Assembly: GCF_958979055.1 (NCBI RefSeq) | Contig: NC_084888.1 | Coordinates: 8,231,501 to 8,295,500, forward strand | Direction of reading: 5' to 3' | DNA from: Alnus glutinosa | Lineage: Eukaryota; Streptophyta; Magnoliopsida; Fagales; Betulaceae | Length of the DNA stretch: 64,000 bases | Shown: piece by piece, positions 21,995 to 34,100 of the stretch | How positions within the stretch are numbered: position 1 is the stretch's first letter | Layout of the letters: every line of letters starts with the position of its first letter | Translations under genes and position numbers: made by a program | Notes under the pieces: generated by a model | Told to the model about the DNA's origin: nothing | Databases searched by the model: none | What the model saw: the letters and a program-made list of their open reading frames with translations, nothing else

Positions 21995-23464
21995 CTCCCT
22001 ATTTTCGTTCAACCGAAGTCCAATAGTCAATGCTCTGCTATTCAGGGAAGATCCTGCATGTTTTCTTTACCTTTTCCTCTTAAATTGACTGTATGGTTGC
22101 TAATAATAATAAGGTCGTTTGATGTCCAGTGTCCACGGCAACTAATGTAAGGGAAAGCGACGGCGTGTCGGTCAATTTTACTGTAATGTATAGACAGAGA
22201 AAACAAAGAAAACTAGAGAGTAGATATGGAGAAGATGAAATTCTCAGTTGGATTTACTTTGATACAAAGTATTGATATTTATACACGAACAAACTGTTAA
22301 CTATCAGAAAACTGAATAACTAACTCTGAGGCAACTAATTGATCCAGTCAGCATGAACTGATTCGATCTCCAGGTGGGAAAGGAATTTTATGTACCTCGG
22401 ATTCTTGCTTTGTTTTCAAGCAGTACCCTTTTGCTTCTTCTTTTCGTTGTTAATCAATATTTTTGGATTCCCGTGCAAGAATTTATGAAGAATGGGAAGA
22501 ATGGTAACTGGTTTGCCACTTAGCCCACCTCCTCCACTCACTCAAGACAAATTCGAAATGCTCCATCAACGCCTACAGTTTGCTTTCCCTCATGCTCAGA
22601 GAGCGAGTGCCGCAGACAAACAGTGTGCCAGCGCGTCTTTTGTAAGTGCTCTATACTGTTTACAGATGTGTTGAAAGGGCGAACTCAAACAGCGATATTT
22701 TGTTTCAAGAACAAAACACACATGCTCACAACCTGACTGCAAATGACAGAAAATGATACGAGAAAGATGAGAAAGATTTTGAGGTTGTTTATAACCAACC
22801 AAGAGGCAACTCTTGGTAATGGATAAGTCAAAACATTCAAGAGATATTAATCTTGGCAATCCGTTGAACCAGCCCAGTGTGTTAGAAATTTGTTTCAGGA
22901 GTATTTTAATCATTGTATTGATCGAAGACTATTGAGTAATGGGCTTAATAATACCTGTGTTAGGGGTCGATGTCTACAGTGATGTGATCGTCGTCGTCAG
23001 TGATTTTGGTGTAACCAGCAGAACAGCAATCGTGGCTGCTGTGCTTTGAGTTTTTTTTTGTTTTCCTATGGAGAAACCCACTCGGGGTCGTTGGTTGGTT
23101 TAATCACCACTCTCTGGCCTCTGTAATGCTTGGTTGAAAGCATTAAACATTCCTTCAAGGCTACATGCCTTGACAGACCATTGCAAGTGCAACAGCAACA
23201 TTAAAAATTACACGACTTAGTTACAACCTAGAACACACCACCCATCGTCACTACTTCTAAACTTAATCTGCAATGAGAGTATGGTTCTTACATCATTTCA
23301 TGCACATCACAAGGCCAGAAAGCATTGTACAACAACTAACAAATTTAGGAGGGAAAAGGGGCACCGCATCAGAAGTTCACATATCAATGTCCACAAAAGT
23401 TGATCAACACTGACCATAAATAATGTTCACAGCAGCTTTGCATGCACAAGGATGAAATTTCGCA
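21995..23464. other. E upstream region and F 3' flank; no gene supported
   Basis: 21,995-22,480 is related to the upstream regions of B, C and F, but is interrupted by about 205 bp (22,168-22,372) that resembles a short LTR fragment. 22,490-22,900 has a short open stretch without recognisable family features. 22,960-23,120 is a dispersed repeat also present near 6235-6420. 23,270-23,464 is the 3' flank of F, related to that of E. Confidence 0.5.
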
Positions 23465-26400
23465 TCATATGGCAATCAGTTGGTTAGAAGAAGCCTCACT
23501 GTCATCAGCTACTTCTTCATGATGGCCTGCCCAACCCAGGTTCACAGCCAAGTCCTCCACTGCCACCTTGATCACATCAGTCCGAACCCCAATATCAGTT
23601 GCATACCTGCTCATACAGTACATCCCAGCCGTTACCGTAGCCACACCAACAGGACTTGGCATCAGCAACTTCAGAGGAGAAGAAAGAATGGCAGCCAATG
23701 GGGCACCAATGACAGAAGAGGCTTGACCACTTCTTCCAACCCCCAGTTTGTCCATTATCAGAAGACCAGTTTTGCAATAAAGCGTAAAGTCTTCGCAATT
23801 GTTTTGAAACACATCATAATTGCCAAATCCATTTTGAAGAAGATACATTGCTCGGTGGATAACTGTTTCCTGCGGGTCAGATGTTGCAGTGGAGCATGTG
23901 CCGCCCCGAACCTTAGCAAGGAAAGCTGATGGAGTAACTCCATATTCAAAACAATACAGAGATCCATTTCGAAGGAAACAGTCCAGGCAAGAGAGGATTA
24001 CACCACTGTTGGGTTGCCTAAATCCACAGTCGGGAAAGGTAGAACAGGATGATGGGAGGCTCAGTGTTGAATCATAAAAGTCAGAATCAGAGGATGTCCC
24101 AGTGCTTGAATTCAAATTTCTCTCAGGTCTAAAATGGACCACCTTGCTTCCCCCAACAAAGATACCTGCATATTCAATATTGCTCATGATTAAGCTTGTT
24201 CCAACGACAAAAGGGGTCACCTAAAAGCAATTGAGATTATTTTCAGCTGTTTGAAAGCTTCTTGAGGTAAGGTTATATTCGTTAACAGAATAAAAGGTGG
24301 CCACATTAGTCGATTGTTGATACTACATTGTCAACCAGTACAGTTTTACGAGGCAGTGGAGGAACCCAGAATATATGGGCTCGGAATTGATGTTAAATTA
24401 AGGGAAACATACATCGGGACTAACACATGGAAAATTTGAAGGATGACATATATCAAATTTTCATTTTATACTTCTACATCTACTAGAGTGCAATAGACAG
24501 GTCATCACTATATTAAGCTATGCAAAGCCGATCAATATTTCAAGTAGCATGTGGCCCAATGTTACAACCCCAAATTACAGGCCATAAAAAGAGATTAGTG
24601 TAAATGCAACCACTAAATAGTGAAGCACAAGCCATAAAGTGACAGCTTTTCTGATCTGAACTAGCATTACACTATAAATTATGAGGAGGTAAGCTGAATT
24701 AACATTTTATACTACAATTTATGAGGCAAACAGAATTAAGATTGAACTAAACGCATCGATGGCAGTAAAAGAATCCTCGAGTTGATGATCATGAAGACAA
24801 AGATGATGACTTCCACATTCAGATATCTACCCTCTTAACTTCTTTGAGTTCTATAAATCAAGTATTCTAAGAAGGAAATGATATCGCACAATTTCTTTCA
24901 CAGCAATATGTTATTTCACTCAGATGTATCTCTGCGAAAGCTCTGCAAATGAATGGCATGTTACAAGAAATCACCTTCATGTGTTAAGATGAATTTCTTT
25001 AAGGTCTAGTTTACTACATGGGAAGCCCACTCTTTGAATCCAAATTTCATTAGGATGTCAATAATTAAGGCATTATAAGCAACAATGAAAGGGCGAGGGA
25101 AAACATAGCCATCCTAGGACAATCTATATGGGACATGTACAGAGAAGAATGTTGTTTTCACTTTTCAACTCCTTACATTTTGGGAAAACGTACACAATCT
25201 CAATTATAACTAGTACTCACAAAAACAAACAATACTCTGGCATCTATAGATCCTGGTGCAGGGTTGTAATCCTTCAATATTCCAACAATATAACCTTGAT
25301 TTTCACAATAAAGAAATTCTTAAAAATTAAACATTAGAACTTACATCTTCATGAAGTTAGTTAGACAAATCCTTCGAACTCCATTTGCAGCTATTGAATT
25401 ATTTAACAAAGTTGCTTAGGTTGCAAAATAACCATCAATTGATTAGTAGAGATTTCCATTGAAAGTCCAGTTGCCCATCATTTTTACAATTTATCTTCCC
25501 TGTCCAACATAACACATTCCCTTGGACACCTTCATGTCATGTCTCATAGCCCTTGACATCTAGAAAATTCTGGCTCACTCCCATTGAAAGCCGGTGGAGT
25601 ACAAACTTAACACCTCCCCCCCCCCCCCCCCCCACCCAAAAAAAAAAAACTAAAGAGTAGACTAACAAGTTACTCGATGACATGAAAGCATTATATGTGT
25701 GACATCCCACATCGTCTGAGAATGGGGATGTGCTTAAATGTATAAACACACACTTCTTGACACAACATGTTTTAAAACCTTGATGGTCATGAACCTATCA
25801 GAACTCTACAGTTAAGCATGCTTCTACGAGAGTAGTACCAGAATGGGTGACCTCTTGGGAAGTCTAGTTCGGAGAGCTAAAAGTGGACAATATTATGTCG
25901 TTGGGGTGAGTTATTGCAAATGGTATCAGAGCCATTGCCCAGCCTGAGATGGGGGGGAGCGTGCACAAGGCCATGAGAGTCACCAGCAGGCACTTACTGG
26001 GACACCAAGAATAGGGTGATCTCATGAGGGTCGCCAGCGGGAACTCTGGGTACCAAGAGGGGGTGATTGTAACGTCCCACATCGCTTGGGAATGGAGATG
26101 TGCTTAAATGTATAAACACACCATTTTTGACACAACGCGTTTTAAAGATGTGATGGTCGTGAACCTATCAGAACTCCGCAATTAAACTTGATTCTACAAT
26201 AATAGTACCAGGATGGGTGACCTCCTGAGAAGTCTGATTCGAGGAAGTTAAAAGCGGACAATATTGGGTCGTTGGAGTAGGTTGTTGCAAATGGTATCAA
26301 AGTCAGTCTGAGATGGGGGGAGCGTGCACAAGCCCATGAGAGTCGCCAACGGGCACTTGCTGGAACACCAAGAATAAGGTGATCCCATGAGGGTCGCCAA

Positions 26401-28088
26401 CGGAGACGCTAAGTCCCAAGAGGGGGTGATTGTGACGTCCTACATCGCCAAGGAATGGGGATGTGCTTATATGTATAAACACACTCTTCTTGACACAACG
26501 CGTTCTTGACACAACGCATTTTAAAGCCATGATGGCCATGAACCTATCAGAACTCCGCAGTTAAGCGTGCTTCTACGAAAGTAGTACTAGGATGGGTGAC
26601 CTCCTGGGAAGTTTGGTTCGGAGGAGTTAAAAGCAAACAATATTGTGTCGTTGAGGTGGGTCGTTACAATATGAAAAGGACAAAATAAATTTTAGAGGCA
26701 TCGAGTTAGCTTTCATTTTCGTCATGCTCCAATGTTCAGCACTTGTAGTGATAAGACATTAAAGACTTCTAGCAGAGATGGTGGATAAAAACGTGTTATT
26801 TTTTTTGGGTGGCAAAGGAGACAACTAGAATTTGGCAAGAAAAAAAGTTCATAAAGAATGGCTTGACAAACAAACCACTGGAGGGGAGAGAGAGGCATCT
26901 ATATTTCTCGTTAGCTATTTTCTGTGCATATTAGAGAACACATACAGAACTCAACATAAATGGAATCTGAAAATACAAATAGCCAGATGTGCTATTGCAT
27001 TGGGAACACCCTTATTAAATCAATCCACTCTAGTGATGGGTCTTTGATGTGATCTTTTGCTTAAATGTGCCCAATCACTTAGAACCTAAAAGCCTCCATT
27101 TGACTATCTTCATAGTGAATGTTAGAGAACACATACAGAACTCAACATAAATGGAATCCGAAAATACAAATAGCCAGATCTGTTATTGCATTGGGAACAC
27201 CCTTATTAAATCAATCCACTCTAGTGATGGGTCTTTGATGTGATCTTTTGCTTTAATGTGCCCAATCACTTGGAACCTAAAAGCCTCCATTTGACTATCT
27301 TCATAGTGAATGTAAACATTTTTTTCTTTATAACCATCCCAAAACCATTAACAAGGAGCATTAGCAATACAAATCGTAATACTAATTCCTTAACTTATCC
27401 TACATAATCACAGTAACCAAAAGAAGCGTTACCAATACATAAGTACGCACTAAAAATTAATCCCAATACTCAAACTCATAATGCGAAATGAAGCATGAGC
27501 AGAAGTCAACGGAAGCATTCTTCCAATTGAGGAAGAGTTCAATAACCATCCGCCTATTTGACAAGAAATTGCAGCATAAAAAAGAATCTGAAAAGTTGGT
27601 CTACTAGAGGAATTTCTGCCTTCCTTGCAAAAGCCAATGGATACAATAATCAATAAATCCAGTGATGCACAAGCAAAAACTTGCAAGAAAAGTAAATCTG
27701 CAATCCAATTCCACAACACACAAAGCGATGGTCAATTTCTGGACATCATGATATACGGCAGAAATACATTAACAGAGTATCACATAATTCAACGGGACCC
27801 ATCAAACATTTTGATGGATTACAATTTACGATTCAGCTATTGTAAAAGATGAAACAGGACAACATCCCACAAACAGGTATTATTAAGGTGAAAAATAGTC
27901 AACCCAGAAAAAAGCATGTTGACAATTCACACAAACAAAACCAAAATTGCATGATAAACCCCCGAAAGCAAAAACTCTGAGTCAACCCTCCAAAAAAAAA
28001 AAGACAGACCCAGTATCATGAATCAGATAAGGAACCCACATTCCATAATTTTGCAAAGATGTTGATGACTGTCGTTGCTTAATCATAG

Positions 28089-28134
<46 letters not shown>

Positions 28135-28226
28135 TGGTGGGAGTAGGTGAAGATAGCTCTGTAGGTGTAGATGTGGTCTCCGGGCTTGATCTCACTTCTC
28201 TCCACTCTGTTGGTGAGCAGACCCAT
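23465..28226 (-). CDS. LRAT/NC-domain protein gene F (two exons, plain form)
   Basis: Exon 1 is 28,226-28,133 ([20 protein letters not shown] start), exon 2 is 24,165-23,465; 264 aa. It has the full LRAT layout: HHG at the exon junction, [18 protein letters not shown] with the presumed catalytic cysteine, a hydrophobic C-terminal segment, and a short tail ending SSNQLIAI. No gag-like segment follows, so this is the best guide to the ancestral gene end. Its intron 1 is about 4 kb because of a Cassandra array, a 191-bp tandem repeat and other insertions. Parts of it still match the short introns of A-C. The donor of intron 1 runs into a 37-nt CT tract. It is the sibling of E by sequence and 3' flank. 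Confidence 0.88.
25698..26668 (+). mobile_element. Cassandra-type TRIM array: three 5S-bearing LTRs, two internal parts
   Basis: Three direct LTRs at 25,698-25,918, 26,068-26,289 and 26,431-26,668, each starting TGT(A/G)AC and ending in CA. Each contains a stretch derived from 5S rRNA (ATCAGAACTC, AGTAGTACCAGGATGGGTGA-like, then CCTCCTGGGAAGT-like), which carries the Pol III internal promoter boxes. Two short internal parts (25,919-26,067 and 26,290-26,430) begin with a tRNA-Met primer-binding site (TGGTATCA) and end in an AAGAGGGGGTGAT purine tract. The perfect 5-bp target repeat ATATG flanks the whole array (25,693 and 26,669). It has no coding capacity, as is normal for Cassandra. Confidence 0.92.
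26931..27312. repeat. 191-bp tandem duplication in intron 1 of gene F
   Basis: Units 26,931-27,121 and 27,122-27,312 are direct repeats with only a few differences, starting TTAGAGAACACATACAG and ending CTTCATAGTGAATG. Non-coding. Confidence 0.92.
28095..28131 (-). repeat. (CT)n microsatellite at the intron 1 donor of gene F
   Basis: A 37-nt GA run on the plus strand (CT on the gene strand) that starts at the GT donor of intron 1, as in B and C. Confidence 0.9.
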
Positions 28227-29689
28227 TTCCCTGTCTCTCTCTCTGTCTGCTATGCTCTACCCTCTAAATCCACAGAATGTACATACGGTCGCTATAAATA
28301 TGACACTGCAAAACTAAACCATAATCTGAGAATGTTTTTCGAAGAAATACTACTAAACACAAAATAAAACATAGTTACATAGATATGGGTGCGGCAAGGA
28401 ATGATTGGCTGACCAAAATGGATCGGCTCAACGACCTTTACCAATATAAAAGGCCGTCATCATTGTAGGTGATGAGGACGATCCTCCATGTTTTCCTTGC
28501 CTTTTCCTCTTAAAGTAGCTCTCTGTTTTTTTTTTTTTTTTTTTTTTTTTTTTGGAATAAAAGTAACTCTCTGGTTGCTAACAATAATAAGGTCTATTCC
28601 GTAATTCCGTTACATTAAGTCCTATTCTAGGAACGTTTGATGTCCACGGCAATTAATGTCAGGGAAAGCGACACCGTTTCCGAGGGGGAAAGGAATTTTA
28701 TGGACCTCACCAGTCACCTCGGATTCTTTGCTATGTTTCCAAGTTATACCTTTATCTTACACGTCACACCCTTTTTTTGCTTCTTTTTTCGCTTTAAGCT
28801 CCTTTTTTGTAAATTTTCTTGATAATGCTTTTTATAGCTTTATCAAGAAAATTGTTCGAAAATGGCATTAGACGAATGATTATTAATTAGGGGAATAACT
28901 TTCCTTATAATTTGTGAACTTTGATCTTTTTTTTTTAAAATAAAGTATTTAATCTTTAAAATGTCTCTAGATGAATTATTAATTAAGAAAATTCTAATGG
29001 AGAACCGAGATTGAAACTTTCTAAAAAATAAATATTTTAAATTGAGACGTTTTAAAATTTAGATACATTCTTTCAAAATAGATGAAGTTTAAAAGTTATA
29101 AGTGAAGTTTTTCTTATTAATTATGCAGCTTATGAACCAGACATGGAATTATGTTTTAGAAAAATGTTACTTCTCTAATTTTTGTCAAACTCTCGTCAGA
29201 CTTTTTCAAACCAACTATTGAATTAATTTTTCTTGTATATATGTCTTACCTATCTCTTGATTAATTGTTGAAGTTTGATAAGAGTTCGGCCGGAGATAAA
29301 GAAATAGTATTTCTCTATGTTTTAAAGTTCAAGGATTTGGTTCGGTTTGTGTTTCAACCTATTGCAGCAATATCAACTCAAATTGGAACTCAATTGACTG
29401 TTGCATCAAGGGTTAAGGAGCATCTTTTTTTTTTTTTTTTTTATTATTATTATTTTGGGAGGAGCGGGGGAATCAAATCTTTATTTGAAAACTTTATAAA
29501 ACAGCCTACTAATTAGCCCACGTTGGACCGACAAAACTACATCTTCGTCCAAGCCTTCTGACCCCACCCCCAAAAAGCCGCAAGCCAAAGCTACAACTTT
29601 TGTAGCTCACTGCTTCAACGGCTAAGTCTTTGATTATAACCAAGATCTATATGGGTGTATATACGAATATGTCTTTGGGTTATTGTTAT
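28227..29689. other. F upstream region, then unassigned AT-rich DNA
   Basis: 28,227-28,870 matches the upstream regions of B and C, with a T-tract insertion near 28,526-28,552. 28,870-29,690 is AT-rich and shows no gene or clear repeat ends. Confidence 0.5.
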
Positions 29690-29851
29690 AGACTGAACAA
29701 ATATTTCAGGGTTGAAGATTTTACTGATGCAGTCTACTACAGCATATATTCCATTTTTAGGTGGTAATCTGGTCATTTGGAAAATTAAGAAACAAACAGC
29801 AGTAGTATGGTCTAGTGTCAAAGCAAAGTGCAGGGCAATGGCTCATACTGC

Positions 29852-30359
29852 TAGGGGTGCACCTGCGGATGCGGATGCGGTTAGTTGTAATATTTGTCTC
29901 CGCATCTGCAAAATGCATATATCTCTTTTACATATTTACTTAAGCATCCGTATTATTTTTTTATTATCCTCATTTGCGCGGTTATAATGATTATTATCTG
30001 CAATCTGCAAATAGGTAATTGCCATATTTTAAAAGCTTTTAAAAATAATTTAGACCGATTTTTAGTTTTTTGAACTTGTTTTGAAAAAATGATGCAACAC
30101 CAAAAATATGTAGAATTGGTAAAAAAAAAAATGGGATGATGGATACAACCTCAAAATATTCATAGTAATCAATGCTCACAAGAAATACCCCTATGTCTTT
30201 TTATCCATGATTCAATGAATATAACAATCAAGCCAACAAACATTTAAAAAAAAAAAATTACAAATCCAATATATATATTACAAATTCAAAACATAGAAAA
30301 ACATAAATTCTTTAAATGTAACACATTCATAAATGAATGTTAATGGCGTTGTGTTTGTG

Positions 30360-30421
<62 letters not shown>

Positions 30422-30547
30422 CACATGCGGATAATAATTTTTGTTAATCACATTCGCATCTACATGTACAAATAGCAGATCATGAATAATGAATAGGTGC
30501 GGATAGCAGCTATAGGCGGTTAATATATGCCCGCACGTACACTCCTA
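29852..30547. mobile_element. Non-autonomous hAT element inside the copia fossil
   Basis: A 696-bp element with TIRs TAGGGGTGCACCTGCGG and the complement of TAGGAGTGTACGTGCGG. It has 8-bp flanking repeats that match at 7 of 8 positions (CATACTGC at 29,844; CGTACTGC at 30,548). Subterminal GCGGATGCGG repeats resemble the hAT element at 8123-8973, so both belong to one family. It contains a long (AT)n tract at about 30,362-30,419. No transposase is encoded. Confidence 0.87.
30362..30419. repeat. (AT)n microsatellite
   Basis: About 58 nt of alternating AT inside the hAT element. Confidence 0.95.
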
Positions 30548-31151
30548 CGTACTGCTACTGAATTAATGTGGCTAGAACATTTTCTCCAAGAAATTTGATT
30601 CTCAAATCATATTCCTATTCCGTTGTTTTGTGATAACCAAGTTGCTCTACAAATTGGGTCTAACCAATTTTTTCGCGAAAGAACCAATCTTGTAGATATT
30701 TATTGTCATTTTATTCTAGATAAGATACTATTTACACTATTCATGAAGTATAAAAACAGTTAGCTGACATATTTACAAAAATTTGTGTCATTTTAAGAAA
30801 GTGTTAGAAGAGTTTGTTGTGATTAAAAGAATCTATTAATAATAGTTTAACATTAATATAGGGTACCGGATAAATCTTGGTTTGAATAAAATAATGAGGT
30901 GAAAGCAACTACGTAAGAATAATTTGCTAAGCCTTTTCTTTCTTTCTAATTATTTACATGCAAATTATACATCACAATACATCAGCTACACTGCTGAAAT
31001 TTATTGAGCTTAAACAATACTTTCTTTCTGTAGTTTTCCTCTGGTCTTTCATTTTACAGAATTTACATGAATGACGCACACCTCAACAATCTGAACAAGC
31101 ATCATAATCTAAAATAAAGAATAAATAATCATCAATCTAAAAAATAATATG

Positions 31152-34100
31152 CTACCTGCTGATAACCTCTTCACAATTAATATTCCAATCATAGATTTTC
31201 ACGTCAAAGCTTGGATCTGCTTCTAGCAATTGCCTTAGTTCGTTGGCACTGCAAGCATCCTTGGCAAGTAACAAAGCAAAGCCCCCACCACCAGCACCCA
31301 CAAGCTTGTAGCCACTGCAGTAAGGGTCAGCAAATGAAAAGAGGCGGTCGACAAACTGGTTGCTGCAGTAAGGGTCAAGTTCCTGATGCAACCTCCAAGC
31401 CTCCAACATTATTTCCCCTAACTCATCAATGTCACAGTTCATTAAAGCTTCCCTTCCAATCTTTGCCAATTCAGCAAGACGCTTGATACTAGACACAAGA
31501 AGGTTATCTCGTCGAAGATATCTGGTTACCACTTTTTGCAAAACTTGGTGTGCAAGTCGAACCTGCACAGCATTTGGTGCATGTAATCCCGTTACAAAAT
31601 ATCTTATGTCGACCCAATATAAAGATAATTTCTGGTGCATCATTACTTCAGCTTAGACAACCAAAACAACAGATGCAATCAAAGAGCCATGCTCTTGTTT
31701 CTTGAGCTTATGGTGCTCATGTACTTTTATCTTCGCCATTTCTTTCTTTATAAATTTGTGCCTATATATATATCAAATGAAATTGCCATAACGATCTATC
31801 AATGCTTAAATGACTTGGGCTAAGTGATAAAGAAAAGTTCAGGTTTTGCAAATCTGTCACAGGTCTGGTTGCACTTGTTAGCTTGATAACCATTCAAGGG
31901 CCAATCCAACATCTATCTCTGCAGTGAAAAAAGACAACACAGGAGCACTTGACTGGTGGATTCCTGAATCTCAAAATGTCGGATGTCAACTATTTAATAA
32001 TCAAGTTCATGAAAACTAAGCCAGCCTTAATATAAGGAACCTGATCCACCATATAAATAGCAGGGCCCCAATACACATATAGAGTTTCAGTATCTCGAAA
32101 AACATTTTATGGAAATGAGAAAAAAAAAATGGATAAATACTTACTTGACCAGTAAATACCACAAGTAAGCGTTGCTGCAACTCTAGAGTCAGCTGAGGAG
32201 AAGCTACGAGGGGGATGACTTGAAGCCGCAATGGAATTCCAGGAAAACTTGCAGTAAATTTTATTCCAGGGTACAGACCTCCAATTTGATCCTGCCAACC
32301 ACCTCCTGTTCCCATAAGCTGCTCTAATACCAAAACAAGTCTAGCGACACTTTCATTACTGTCATCCCCATCAGTTATCTGGAGAAGTCCTTTCACAACA
32401 GCAGCAGCTAAGATGCTAGAAGTCCCCAAGCCACTACCACGTGGGACATTGGCCCATGTCCTGATTAGCAAACCCATGGACAAAAGAATGTCATCATGAA
32501 TAATGCCAGTCACAACTAATGCGGATTTGACGAGCCGAAATGGATCACCGCTTTCAAATGGAGCTGAAATAGAGGTAAGATCTTCAACATGTAACTGGTT
32601 TCCAGCATCATCGCTTATTGATACTCCAGCTGTTTCTGTCGTCTCTATGATGGCGCCAATGGGAAGGGAACCTTCCAGATTGATTGCCATATTCAGAACA
32701 CAACCAGCACGCTCTAAGCTCCATGGAGGAGTATCACTCCAACCCCCAACAAAATCTACACGAACAGGTAATTCAACCTTTATCATTCTAGGGTGGAAAG
32801 ATCTATCAACACAGCCATCAAACTTCTTGTTCTCATATGCTGAAGCAGACATGTTGCTGGGAGACTCCAAGAGATGTTCTACAGACCACAAAGAAAGGTG
32901 TGTAAATCACTGGCCCTTAAAAATCAAGAGCATAATATAATAGCTCCAACAGAACACAAATTATAAATATACTAAGTATCTTGAAAGACGTGAAACAACT
33001 ACTTAAAAAGGAAGGACAATAGAAGAAACACAAGTTTCTTCAGAACTTTTAAGTGGTAATTCAGTGATGTATTGATATAGCTCAGTTTTGTCATCAGAAG
33101 TTCTTTCCCAATTAATATAATTTGACATTATTTACAAGAGGAATCTTTAAATCTACCTTTAAAACCATATCTTACTGCTGAAGCCGTTTCATCAGCAACC
33201 GCATCCCAAATGTTGTGCTCCAACTCACATGCTCTTGCTTCGTCACTGCATGCTCGAAGCAGATCAACTTGCACCTGGTATGCCCGACTTTTGGGAAGAA
33301 TCCGAGAGTTCTGCTCCTGAAGTCTGGGACACATATCCAGGAAGTCCTTACATATTTTGACTCCTGAAACTTCCTTTTGAAGAATTTCTCCACACAATTG
33401 CGATAAGTTGCGTCCAAGCATGCCATAATTAATGCATGCTTTAGCAATTCCAGCTGCAAGATCTGCTTGATGATTACTGGAGCTTATACACATCTCTGTG
33501 AAGTCAATTGATCTATGCAACTCCTCCAAACTGACACGGCGCGCATTTTTCCATAAGAGAAGCAAGTAGTTGGTTTTTTCGTCACTCAAGCCCATCAACC
33601 ATGTTGCCAAAGTAAGCATTTCAAAGTAAGGAAGAATGGGGAATATCTTTGCATTCCATAAGCATTTGTCCTGTGTAACTGTCGAGGCCCACAGATCACT
33701 TTCTTGGATGCATAGGTCATGAAAGACCTTCTTCCAAGGTTTCCCACAAAAAGTCCCATCCCTAGAAAGTGAATTTTTTGGGTTATCATGGAGGCCACAA
33801 TACACAATAACTCTTTCAGTGCATCCTACTAACGGAACCTCCCAAAGGCAATGGCGATCAGGAAGCATGAACTTAATTGAATCTTCTGCTGTCCTCCCAT
33901 TGTCTCCTGGGACATTGATACCAACAACTATAGATTGGGAACCAATTTGTATGCCACTAGAAATGGATGAATCATACAGAAGAGAATCTTCCCCAACTGA
34001 CACCCCAGGTGCAATTTTACTTGAAAGAACAACAGCAGATGATGCAATGTCAGAAACAGTTGTTGCTGGGATGGAACACAAGTGTCTTCGGCCAACAAGT

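Larger units (their letters stand above)
29690..30800 (+). mobile_element. Ty1/copia pol fossil (RNase H end), split by a hAT element
   Basis: Two pieces of a copia RNase H region, 29,690-29,851 (LGGNLVIWKIKKQTAVV... type) and about 30,548-30,800 (ATELMWLEHFLQE, FCDNQVALQI and DIYCHFILDK-like), lie on either side of a hAT insertion. Broken, with several interruptions. Gag, integrase and LTRs are not seen nearby. The two pieces are in the order expected for one ancestral copy. Confidence 0.75.

Noticed and set aside
22492-22674. 60-codon open frame with a proline run upstream of gene E
   Set aside because: Not shared with the upstream regions of B, C or F and no family recognised, so there is no support for a gene.
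25788-26600. Three 5S rRNA-like stretches that could be read as a 5S rDNA array
   Set aside because: Each holds only part of the 5S sequence and lies inside an LTR with TG...CA ends, a primer-binding site and a shared 5-bp target repeat, so this is Cassandra and not rDNA.
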